Below the pieces are notes generated by a model. That model was not told the origin of the DNA. It did no database searches and saw only the letters and a program-made list of their open reading frames with translations. A stretch of 8,053 bases of DNA from a bacterium UBP1_UBA4771 (lineage in GTDB: Bacteria > Krumholzibacteriota > Krumholzibacteriia > Krumholzibacteriales > Krumholzibacteriaceae), in contig DHHN01000213.1 of assembly GCA_002403295.1 (NCBI GenBank), positions 1 through 8,053 of the forward strand, written 5' to 3'. The position numbers and the translations under genes were made by a program. Below are positions 1 to 5,694 of the stretch, in pieces; within the stretch, counting starts at the first letter, position 1; each line of letters begins with the position of its first letter.

Positions 1-504
1 TGCCGCGGGAACGGCGGCGGAAACGTCTCTCCGCAGATCATAGAAAGGCTCCGCCGCGAGCTCGTCATGATCGGCATCTCGAGAAACGCCGCCCCGACGC
101 CCGATCCGGGCGGCATGGTCCTCGGGCCCAAGGTCCTCCTCGTGGACGAGTTCTCCGCCTCGGACGGCGACATCGTCGCCTACCGCTTCAAGCAGTACAA
201 GCTCGGCCCCGTGATCGGCAAGCGCACGTGGGGCGGCGTCGTGGGGATCCGCGGCTCGCTCCCGCTCCTCGACGGCGGCTTTCTCAACCGCCCCGAGTTC
301 TCGCGTTACGACGTCGCAGGGAAGGAATGGGTCATGGAGGGTGTCGGCGTCGAGCCCGACATCAAGGTCGACAACGACCCGGCGCGCGAGTTCGCCGGCG
401 TCGACGATCAGCTCGACCGGGCGATCGCCGAGATCCGCGAGCTCATGAAGAAGCAGCCGGCGGTCATCCCGCCGCCGCCGCCCTATCCGGACAAGAGCAG
501 ATAG
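1..504 (+). CDS. Tricorn-type serine protease (S41 family), C-terminal part only
   Basis: The open frame runs in from before base 1, so only the last 167 residues are visible; the ATG at 67 is internal, because homologous sequence (a GNGGGN segment, residues 3-8) lies upstream of it. The visible part is the C-terminal catalytic half typical of tricorn proteases. The segment FSASDGD (residues 52-57) carries the expected nucleophile Ser54 followed by Asp55, which in Thermoplasma tricorn correspond to Ser965 and Asp966. The GKRTWGG segment follows, then a MEGVGVEPDI segment whose first Glu (residue 113, 59 residues after the Ser) is a good candidate for the charge-relay Glu1023. The Ser-His pair, PDZ domain and beta-propellers would lie outside the window. 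Tricorn enzymes act in the cytoplasm or periplasm on oligopeptides, trimming products of larger proteases. The protein ends in a proline run (IPPPPPYPDKSR), an unstructured tail. Family assignment is firm; its exact substrate is unknown. Confidence 0.88.
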   Translation, partial: CRGNGGGNVSPQIIERLRRELVMIGISRNAAPTPDPGGMVLGPKVLLVDEFSASDGDIVAYRFKQYKLGPVIGKRTWGGVVGIRGSLPLLDGGFLNRPEFSRYDVAGKEWVMEGVGVEPDIKVDNDPAREFAGVDDQLDRAIAEIRELMKKQPAVIPPPPPYPDKSR

Positions 505-533
505 GCGCCACAGGACGGCGAAAAAAAGTAGCA

Positions 534-579
534 TAGGAGCAACCAAAAGCTCGATATATAGTAGCGCTAACGCTACTAT
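534..579 (+). promoter_or_regulatory. Possible promoter with overlapping operator-like palindrome
   Basis: TATAGT at 557-562 matches the -10 consensus at five of six positions; the matching -35 position (534-539, TAGGAG) is poor. A perfect inverted repeat at 558-579 (arms ATAGTAGCG and CGCTACTAT, loop CTAA) overlaps the -10, the usual arrangement for a repressor operator. A further GTAGC lies at 528-532. If used, transcription would start near 569 and give a leader of about 155 bases before the gamma-lyase-like gene. The inverted repeat is certain; its role as promoter and operator is inference. An alternative is a 3' hairpin of the protease transcript, although no T-run follows it. Confidence 0.4.
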
Positions 580-588
580 GGCCCCTCA

Positions 589-612
589 TGCGGCCGCGCC
601 TTCGCGGCCGCA
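589..612. repeat. Perfect 10-bp GC hairpin with CCTT loop
   Basis: TGCGGCCGCG (589-598) and CGCGGCCGCA (603-612) are exact reverse complements separated by CCTT. The stem would be very stable. Each arm contains GCGGCCGC, itself a palindrome, so the element is both a direct and an inverted repeat. It is followed on the plus strand only by ACTCTTTGTCTG, a weak pyrimidine-rich stretch, so it is not a textbook intrinsic terminator. It could end the protease transcript or form part of the leader of the next gene. Confidence 0.55.
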
Positions 613-723
613 ACTCTTTGTCTGTCATCGTGTTGACGCCCTGGCGCGAGCCGCCTCGCTCTGGCACATCTATTGCCCTTGCGAAAGCCGAGAAGCCGCG
701 GCGAGGGAAAGGAGCATTACCGC

Positions 724-1905
724 ATGGATGCGAAGGATCTCGGATTCTGTTCGAAGCTCGTTCACGGGGGAGCGCTGAAGGACGTGTTCGGCAGCGCCGT
801 GACCCCCATCTATCAGACCTCCACGTTCGGGTTCGAGAGCGCGAAGGACGGCGCGGATCGATTCGCGGGAAGCGCGAGCGGGTACATCTACACCCGAATC
901 GGCAATCCGACGATCTCGGCACTGGAGCAGTGCGTGGCCGGGCTCGAGGAAAGCGTCGGCGCCGTCGCCACGAGCTCGGGCATGGGCGCGATCGCCACGG
1001 CGTACCTCGCGCTGCTGCGGCAGGGCGATCACGTGGTGAGCACGGCCTCGGTGTACGGGCCGACGAGGATACTCATGGAGAAGCACCTCTCGCGCTTCGG
1101 CGTCGCCGCGACTTACGTCGACACGTCGAATCTCGAGGAAGTGCGCGGCGCCCTCCGCTCCGAAACGAAGATGATCTATGTCGAGACCCCCTCGAATCCG
1201 CTGATGCAGGTGACGGACCTTCGGGCCGTCGCCGGGCTCGCCCGCGAGCGGGGGGCGCTCCTCGTCGTCGACAGCACCTTCGCCTCTCCCTTTCTCCAGA
1301 AACCCCTCGCGCTCGGCGCCGACGTGGTGCTCCACTCCGTGACAAAGTTCATAAACGGGCACGCCGACGTCGTCGGCGGCATCATCGCGGCGCGTGACAC
1401 GGACGTCTACCGCCGCCTGCGCGAAATGATGGTCACCATGGGCTGCAACATGGATCCCCATCAGGCCTACCTCGTTCACCGCGGCCTCAAGACGCTCGCG
1501 CTCCGCATCGAGCGGGCGCAGCGGAGCGCGCTCGAGATAGCGAGCTGGCTCGAATCGCGTCCCGAGGTGGCCTGGGTTCGATACATCGGGCTGCCGTCGC
1601 ATCCGCAGCACGAGCTCGCGCGCAAACAGATGGCCGGATTCGGCTCGATGATCAGCTTCGAGATGAAGGGCGGAATGGAGGCCGGCAGACAGCTCATGGA
1701 CAGCGTGAAGCTCGCCATGCTCGCCGTCTCCCTCGGCGGCGTCGAGACCCTGATCGAGCATCCCGCCTCAATGACGCACGCCGGAGTGCCCCGGAAAGAG
1801 CGGGAGGCGGCCGGCATCACCGACGGCCTCGTCCGCTACTCCGTCGGCATCGAGGATGTCGGCGACCTCATCGAGGATCTCCGCCGCGCCCTCGAGGGAG
1901 CCTGA
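724..1905 (+). CDS. PLP-dependent Cys/Met metabolism enzyme, methionine gamma-lyase-like
   Basis: This 393-residue protein belongs to the trans-sulfuration family of cytoplasmic tetrameric PLP enzymes (methionine and cystathionine gamma-lyases, cystathionine gamma-synthase, O-acetylhomoserine sulfhydrylase), about 380-400 residues long. Lys208 in HSVTKFINGH is the Schiff-base lysine. Tyr56 and Arg58 (YTRIGNPT) bind the cofactor phosphate of the partner subunit. SSGM (84-87), Tyr111, Asp183 (VVDST) and the late SLGG...EHPASMTH and VRYSVGIED segments are all conserved. AAAGGAG at 708-714, 9 bases before the ATG at 724, decides the start; the frame is open upstream to a TTG at 673 but the added residues look unrelated to the family. 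Where methionine gamma-lyases have YGCT with a catalytic-loop Cys, this protein has YGPT, so its substrate cannot be fixed. The likely reaction is gamma-elimination of methionine or cystathionine to a 2-oxoacid, ammonia and a thiol; a biosynthetic thiol-transfer role is the alternative. Confidence 0.9.
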   Translation: MDAKDLGFCSKLVHGGALKDVFGSAVTPIYQTSTFGFESAKDGADRFAGSASGYIYTRIGNPTISALEQCVAGLEESVGAVATSSGMGAIATAYLALLRQGDHVVSTASVYGPTRILMEKHLSRFGVAATYVDTSNLEEVRGALRSETKMIYVETPSNPLMQVTDLRAVAGLARERGALLVVDSTFASPFLQKPLALGADVVLHSVTKFINGHADVVGGIIAARDTDVYRRLREMMVTMGCNMDPHQAYLVHRGLKTLALRIERAQRSALEIASWLESRPEVAWVRYIGLPSHPQHELARKQMAGFGSMISFEMKGGMEAGRQLMDSVKLAMLAVSLGGVETLIEHPASMTHAGVPRKEREAAGITDGLVRYSVGIEDVGDLIEDLRRALEGA

Positions 1906-1958
1906 GTCGTGGGCGGGACGACGCCGGTTCGAAATGCCGAGGTGGAGGGTTGTCGCGC

Positions 1959-2918
1959 ATGAGCGAGACAAAGGGTTTTCGGCACGTCTACGGGCCCGTT
2001 CCCTCGCGCCGGCTCGGCCGGTCGCTCGGGGTCGACCTCGTGCCGCTCAAGACCTGCACCTACGATTGCGTGTATTGCCAGCTCGGGCGCACCACGAACA
2101 AGACCGTCGAGCGAAAGGAATACGTTTCCGTCGACGAGGTCCTCGGCGAACTGGAGCGGAAATTGGCCGCCGACGACACTCCCGACTACGTGAGCCTCGC
2201 GGGTTCGGGAGAGCCGACGTTGAACGAGAGCATCGGCCGGCTGATCTCAGGGATCAAGACGCTGACGGACGTCCCGGTGGCCGTTCTCACCAACGGATCG
2301 CTTCTGTGGATGCCGGAGATCCGGGACGCGTTGATGCCGGCCGATCTCGTGATCCCATCGCTGGACGCCGGAGACGATCTCCTGTTTCGATACGTCAACC
2401 GGCCGCACAAAGAAATTTCATTCCGAAAAATGGTCGAGGGCGTCGAGGCGTTCACGAAGAGCTTTCCTCGGGAGGTCTGGCTGGAGGTGTTCCTGCTCGC
2501 CGGCGTCACGGGCGTCCCGTCCGAGATCGAGAAGATCGCGGCTCTCGTGCGGCGTATCGGTCCCGCGCGGGTTCAGCTCAACACGGTGTTCCGCCCGCCG
2601 GCGGAGGATTTTGCGTTTGGGATTCCCGCGGACCGGATGCCCCGCTTCGCGAAGCTGTTCCCGGGCCGCGTGGACATCATCTGCGAGCGCGGGCGGGAGG
2701 GCCGCGACGGCGCGGCGCCGAACGAAGGGGAGGAAGCGGATATCCTCGCGTTGCTCGACAGGCGTCCGTGCACCTTCGAAGACGTCGCGGCCGGTCTCGG
2801 CATTCACCCCACCGAAGCGCTCAAGCTCCTCGAGAAACTGGTCGCCGCGGGCACGGCGGGCACGCACGTCGCGGGCGGCCGCACCTATTACGTCCCGGCC
2901 GGCCGGGGCCCGGGCTGA
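1959..2918 (+). CDS. Radical SAM protein (COG0731-like) with C-terminal winged helix
   Basis: This 319-residue cytoplasmic protein opens with the family signature YGPVPSRRLGRSLGVD (11-26). Cys33, Cys37 and Cys40 (TCTYDCVYC) form the CX3CX2C motif that holds the SAM-binding [4Fe-4S] cluster. GSGEPTL (82-88) is the SAM-binding glycine motif, followed by TNGS (111-114), SLDAGDD (134-140) and QLNTVFRPP (206-214). Residues about 257-314 form a winged-helix-like domain ending in GGRTYYVP. The family is widespread in anaerobes and archaea and is distantly related to TYW1-type tRNA-modifying Fe-S enzymes; its reaction is not established. The ATG at 1959 has GGAGGG at 1944-1949 nine bases upstream, preferred over a TTG at 1950 that would sit directly on that site. 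It starts 53 bases after the gamma-lyase-like gene on the same strand with no clear promoter between, so the two may be cotranscribed. Confidence 0.88.
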   Translation: MSETKGFRHVYGPVPSRRLGRSLGVDLVPLKTCTYDCVYCQLGRTTNKTVERKEYVSVDEVLGELERKLAADDTPDYVSLAGSGEPTLNESIGRLISGIKTLTDVPVAVLTNGSLLWMPEIRDALMPADLVIPSLDAGDDLLFRYVNRPHKEISFRKMVEGVEAFTKSFPREVWLEVFLLAGVTGVPSEIEKIAALVRRIGPARVQLNTVFRPPAEDFAFGIPADRMPRFAKLFPGRVDIICERGREGRDGAAPNEGEEADILALLDRRPCTFEDVAAGLGIHPTEALKLLEKLVAAGTAGTHVAGGRTYYVPAGRGPG

Positions 2919-2932
2919 CGGTTCGCCCGGGC
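2908..2932 (+). terminator. Possible terminator hairpin at the end of the radical SAM gene
   Basis: GCCCGGGC occurs at 2908-2915 and again at 2925-2932. As the word is its own reverse complement, the two copies form an 8-bp stem with a 9-base loop that begins with the TGA stop codon. No T-run follows, so factor-independent termination is doubtful. The position, at the very end of the gene and about 54 bases before the next promoter, favours a terminator or 3'-end stabiliser. Confidence 0.35.
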
Positions 2933-2985
2933 GAGCCGGCGGCGTCCTCGGAGCGCCCCGCCTCCGGATGGCTCCTCTTTGCCGC

Positions 2986-3014
2986 TTGACAGGGCGCCCG
3001 CCTCCCCCGATACT
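2986..3014 (+). promoter_or_regulatory. Sigma-70-type promoter of the dtxR-feoA-feoB operon
   Basis: TTGACA (2986-2991) is a perfect -35 hexamer. After exactly 17 bases comes GATACT (3009-3014), matching TATAAT at four of six positions. Transcription would start near 3021, giving a leader of about 28 bases. The local switch to AT-rich sequence (3009-3050) in otherwise very GC-rich DNA supports a real promoter. The candidate metalloregulator sites begin right at the predicted start of transcription. Confidence 0.75.
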
Positions 3015-3020
3015 TATATC

Positions 3021-3046
3021 AGCCTAACATTATTAAGGGAGCCTAA
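3021..3046 (+). promoter_or_regulatory. Candidate DtxR/MntR-family operator
   Basis: AGCCTAA occurs at 3021-3027 and again at 3040-3046, offset by 19 bases (about two helical turns), with TTAAGGG (3033-3039) between them in roughly the opposite orientation. DtxR/IdeR boxes are built from TTAGG/CCTAA half-sites, often as TTAGG-TTAGC-CTAACCTAA-like palindromes, and AGCCTAAC at 3021-3028 matches half of such a site. The block covers the predicted transcription start and ribosome binding site of a DtxR-family gene, so metal-dependent autorepression is the natural reading. The half-sites are seen; binding is inferred. Confidence 0.55.
3035..3041 (+). promoter_or_regulatory. Ribosome binding site fixing a TTG start
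   Basis: AAGGGAG lies seven bases before TTG at 3049. No ATG or GTG in this frame is placed suitably, so this site supports the unusual TTG start of the regulator. It lies inside the candidate operator. Confidence 0.65.
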
Positions 3047-3048
3047 GA

Positions 3049-3483
3049 TTGGGCGGTTTGACCGAAGGGTTGGAAGACTATCTCGAGGCCGTCCTTCTCG
3101 AGGAGAAGGTCCATCGTTTCGTGCGCACCAAGGATCTCGCGAAACGGCTCGGGGTCACGAGCCCGAGCGTGAGCGCGGCCGTGAAGGAGCTCGCGAGCAT
3201 CGGCCTCGTGAACCACGAATCCTACGGCCATATCGAGCTCACCCCGAAGGGCCGAAAACGGGCGCAGCTCGTCTATTCGCGCCACAGGACGCTCTACCGG
3301 TTCTTCGCGAGGACGTTGGGATTGCCCGCGAGGATCTCGGAGACGAGCGCCTGCGCCATGGAGCACCATCTCGACGCCGGCGCGGTGCGCACGCTCATGC
3401 GGCTCCTCGAATTTCTCGAACGAAAGACCGAAACGAGCGATGCGTTCGCGGCGGAGCTCGAGAAAGCTCTCGGAGATGACTGA
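3049..3483 (+). CDS. DtxR/MntR-family metal-dependent transcriptional repressor
   Basis: This 144-residue protein has the two-domain layout of MntR: a winged helix-turn-helix (about 1-66; recognition region LAKRLGVTSPSVSAAVKEL at 30-48) and a helical metal-binding dimerisation domain (about 70-140). It lacks the SH3-like third domain of DtxR and IdeR. Metal ligands can be read directly: Asp10 and Glu13 (LEDYLEAV), His79 (RHRTL), Cys102, Glu105 and His106 (CAMEHH). Cys-x-x-Glu-His is the DtxR/IdeR type, whereas Asp10 is the MntR type (Met10 in DtxR), so the site is mixed. As first gene of an operon with feoA and feoB it probably represses its own operon when Fe(II), or possibly Mn(II), is plentiful, through the AGCCTAA sites upstream. 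The start is TTG, chosen from AAGGGAG at 3035-3041; the next in-frame TTG (3058) is too far from it. Its TGA lies inside the feoA start region (ATGACTGA). Confidence 0.9.
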   Translation: MGGLTEGLEDYLEAVLLEEKVHRFVRTKDLAKRLGVTSPSVSAAVKELASIGLVNHESYGHIELTPKGRKRAQLVYSRHRTLYRFFARTLGLPARISETSACAMEHHLDAGAVRTLMRLLEFLERKTETSDAFAAELEKALGDD

Positions 3484-3718
3484 GAAGGATCTCGCGGATC
3501 TCGCCCCGGGGGAGGAAGGGGAAATCGTATCCCTCGGCGGGGGGCATGGATTTCAGGCGCGGCTTCGCGCCATGGGGCTCGTCGAGGGACAGCGTGTCCG
3601 CAAGCTGTCGCGCATACGCTGGGGGGGGCCGATCATTCTGATCGTCAACCGCGCGCAGGTGGCCGTCGGAAGAGGGATGGCGCGAAAGATACTGGTTCGA
3701 ATCGACGACGATGACTGA
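3476..3718 (+). CDS. feoA: Ferrous iron transport accessory protein FeoA
   Basis: This 80-residue protein has the usual FeoA size and SH3-like beta-barrel pattern: an opening LADLAPGEEGEIVSL segment, the conserved RLRAMGLVEGQRVRKL stretch (29-44), GGPIILIVNRAQVAVGRGMARKI (50-72) and an acidic tail of four Asp. FeoA is a small cytoplasmic protein that assists FeoB, probably by acting on its G domain or the assembly of the transporter. Its ATG lies within the end of the regulator gene, sharing eight bases (ATGACTGA), and it overlaps feoB in exactly the same way. The only purine-rich site, GGAG at 3472-3475, directly touches the ATG and is too close, so translation is probably coupled to that of the regulator. 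Confidence 0.93.
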   Translation: MTEKDLADLAPGEEGEIVSLGGGHGFQARLRAMGLVEGQRVRKLSRIRWGGPIILIVNRAQVAVGRGMARKILVRIDDDD

Positions 3719-5600
3719 GAATCTCCACGACGCAGGCTCTCGAAATACGCGGGAAAACGCCGAGGAAGCCGAGCTGCTCCTCGTCGGCCAGCCGAACGTC
3801 GGGAAAAGCGTGCTCTTTTCCCGGCTCACCGGCCTGCGCACCATGGCGTCCAACTATCCCGGCACGACGGTCGGTTTCATGGCGGGGAGGATGCGGTTCG
3901 GCGGCCGTTTCTACCGCGTGGTGGACGCGCCGGGCACGTACTCGCTCGAGCCGCTCGACGAGGCCGCGCGCGTCGCGATCGATCTCATCGACGAGGCCGG
4001 CCTGATAATCAACGTGGTGGACGCCACCCATCTCGAGCGGCACCTGCCCCTGACGCTCGAGCTCATCGCCCAGGGAAAACCCGTGGTCGTCGCCCTCAAC
4101 ATGAGCGACGAGGCGCGGCATCTCGGGATCGAGATCCGCACGGAGCGGCTCTCGGAGCTCCTCGGCGTGCCGGTCGTTCCCACCGTGGCGCGAACGGGCG
4201 AAGGGGTCGTGCGGCTCGTCACGACCGCGCTCTCCCAATCGATCGCCGGCAAAACCGCCCGGAGCGAGAACGGTCATCCCGCGCACCATCCGCACGTGCC
4301 GCGCCACCCCGCCGGCGATCCGGCGAAGGGGCACGAGCATATCGCCGAGGAGAAGATCTGGAGCAGGGTGGGCGCGATCGTGGACGAGGTGCAGGTGCTG
4401 CGCCACCACCACCATAGCTTCGCCCAGCGGATCGAGGACGCGAGCGTGCACCCGGTGTCGGGCGGGATCTTCGCGCTCCTCGTGCTGGCGTCTTCCTTCG
4501 CCGTCGTGCGCATCGTGGGCGAGTTCCTCGTGAGCGGCGGCGTCGGGATCGTCGGCGAGCCGTGGTTCCGCGTTCCCTTCGGCATGGAGCCCCTCTTCGA
4601 CGCGGCGTGGAGACCGCTCGTGACGAAGCTCTCCGCGTGGCTCGGCGGGGAGGGCTTCGCTCATCATCTCCTCATCGGAAATCTCATAGACGGCCGGATC
4701 GATTTCCATCAGTCCTTCGGCGTCCTCACCACGGGGCTCTTCGTGCCCCTCGGGATCGTGCTTCCCTATATCTTCAGCTTTTATCTCGTCCTCTCCCTGC
4801 TCGAGGACACCGGCTACCTGCCGCGGCTTGCCGTGTTTCTCGACAACGGCATGCACCGCATCGGGCTCCACGGCTATGCGATCGTGCCGACGCTCCTCGG
4901 CCTCGGATGCAACGTCCCCGGCATTCTCGCGACGCGCATTCTCGAGAACAAGCGCCAGCGGTTCATCGCGGCCACCCTCATCTCGATCGCCGTGCCGTGC
5001 GCGGCGCTTCAGGCGATGATCGTCGGGCTCGCGGGGAATCGCGGGCTGTGGGTGGTGGCGCTCGTGTACGGCATTCTCTTCGTGGTGTGGCTCGCGATCG
5101 GCGCCATCCTGAGGGTCGCGACGAGAGGGTTTCTGCCCGAGCTCCTCATCGAGATACCGCCGTACCGCGCCCCGTCGCTGTCGGCGCTCGCCTCGAAGAT
5201 GTGGATGCGCGTCGGTGGGTTCCTCGTGGAGGCGCTCCCGATCGTGCTCGCGGCGATACTCGTCGTGAACGTGCTCTACTCGCTGAACGTGTTTCACTAC
5301 GTCGCGGACGCGACCGAGGGGGTCGTGAGCTCGCTGTGGGGGTTGCCGAAGGACGCGATCGTGCCGCTCCTCCTCGGGATCCTGCGCAAGGAGATGGGCG
5401 CGGGGATGTTCGCCTCTCTCGCCCTCACCACGAAGCAGCTGATTTCGGGGTGCGTGATCCTGTCGATGTTCTTCCCGTGCGTCGCCACCTTCGTCGTGCT
5501 TCTCAAGGAGCTCGGCTGGAAGGATACGGTCAAGGCCACCGCCATCATGCTCGCCGCGGTGACGGCGACGGGCGCGGCGATAAACTTCCTCTGGCCGTGA
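3711..5600 (+). CDS. feoB: Ferrous iron transporter FeoB
   Basis: This 629-residue inner-membrane Fe(II) transporter has an N-terminal G-protein domain: G1 GQPNVGKS (26-33), G2 around PGTTVG (50-55), G3 DAPG (72-75) and G4 NMSD (130-133). A histidine-rich stretch (189-210, seven His) and HHHH (232-235) follow, and HPVSG (247-251) marks entry to the membrane part. The membrane core includes LLEDTGYLPR (363-372), GCNVPGILATR (399-409) with Cys400, VPC (428-430) and FPCVATFVVLLKELG (588-602) with Cys590, matching Feo pore and gate motifs. At 629 residues it is shorter than the E. coli protein (773), partly because it ends soon after the last helix. The second gate reads VPCAALQAMIVG rather than the common SCSARLPVY, marking a divergent subfamily. 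The ATG lies in feoA's ATGACTGA end, without its own ribosome site, so translation is probably coupled. No feoC follows. Confidence 0.96.
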   Translation: MTENLHDAGSRNTRENAEEAELLLVGQPNVGKSVLFSRLTGLRTMASNYPGTTVGFMAGRMRFGGRFYRVVDAPGTYSLEPLDEAARVAIDLIDEAGLIINVVDATHLERHLPLTLELIAQGKPVVVALNMSDEARHLGIEIRTERLSELLGVPVVPTVARTGEGVVRLVTTALSQSIAGKTARSENGHPAHHPHVPRHPAGDPAKGHEHIAEEKIWSRVGAIVDEVQVLRHHHHSFAQRIEDASVHPVSGGIFALLVLASSFAVVRIVGEFLVSGGVGIVGEPWFRVPFGMEPLFDAAWRPLVTKLSAWLGGEGFAHHLLIGNLIDGRIDFHQSFGVLTTGLFVPLGIVLPYIFSFYLVLSLLEDTGYLPRLAVFLDNGMHRIGLHGYAIVPTLLGLGCNVPGILATRILENKRQRFIAATLISIAVPCAALQAMIVGLAGNRGLWVVALVYGILFVVWLAIGAILRVATRGFLPELLIEIPPYRAPSLSALASKMWMRVGGFLVEALPIVLAAILVVNVLYSLNVFHYVADATEGVVSSLWGLPKDAIVPLLLGILRKEMGAGMFASLALTTKQLISGCVILSMFFPCVATFVVLLKELGWKDTVKATAIMLAAVTATGAAINFLWP

Positions 5601-5610
5601 TGTCGTGAGG

Positions 5611-5652
5611 CCGCGCCTCGATGCTCCCCCGCCGCGCCTCGATGCCCCGCCG
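5611..5652. repeat. Two-copy 21-bp tandem duplication
   Basis: Two adjacent 21-base units (5611-5631 and 5632-5652) share the first 14 bases exactly (CCGCGCCTCGATGC) and differ at two of the last seven. They lie in the 94-base gap between the convergent feoB and iorB genes, just after the feoB stop. This looks like a slippage duplication; no function is apparent. Confidence 0.8.
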
Positions 5653-5656
5653 TCTC

Positions 5657-5676
5657 AAAAGCGGCGCCGCCGGCAG
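5657..5676 (-). terminator. Weak possible terminator after iorB
   Basis: On the minus strand, about 20 bases after the iorB stop, a GC-rich segment containing the palindrome GCGGCGCCGC (5661-5670) is followed directly by TTTT (5660-5657). The stem is short or bulged and the T-run has only four bases, so this is a tentative call made mainly from position between convergent genes. Confidence 0.3.
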
Positions 5677-5694
5677 CAAGCCTCGGCCGCGCGG

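Noticed and set aside
521..527. A7 run as a T-tract of a minus-strand terminator
   Set aside because: No minus-strand gene ends here and no stem precedes the run on that strand.
633..661. TTGACG at 633-638 as a -35 element for the gamma-lyase-like gene
   Set aside because: At 16-18 bases downstream there is only GC-rich sequence (for example TCGCTC at 656-661) with no resemblance to a -10 hexamer.
670..1761. A 363-codon minus-strand open frame opposite the gamma-lyase-like gene
   Set aside because: Low-complexity His/Arg/Glu-rich translation with no family features; the plus-strand gene has all PLP-binding motifs.
1856..2989. A 377-codon plus-strand frame covering the radical SAM gene
   Set aside because: Arg/Gly/Ala-rich translation in a shifted frame; the other frame contains CX3CX2C and GSGEP motifs and a proper ribosome site.
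3645..5297. A 550-codon open frame on the minus strand opposite feoB
   Set aside because: The translation is rich in Arg, His, Glu and Asp with no recognisable domain, as expected for the reverse of a GC-rich gene. The plus strand encodes an unmistakable FeoB across the same bases.
5611..5652. Tandem units as a CRISPR or integration-site remnant
   Set aside because: Only two adjacent copies with no spacers, no tRNA or integrase nearby; a simple slippage duplication explains them.
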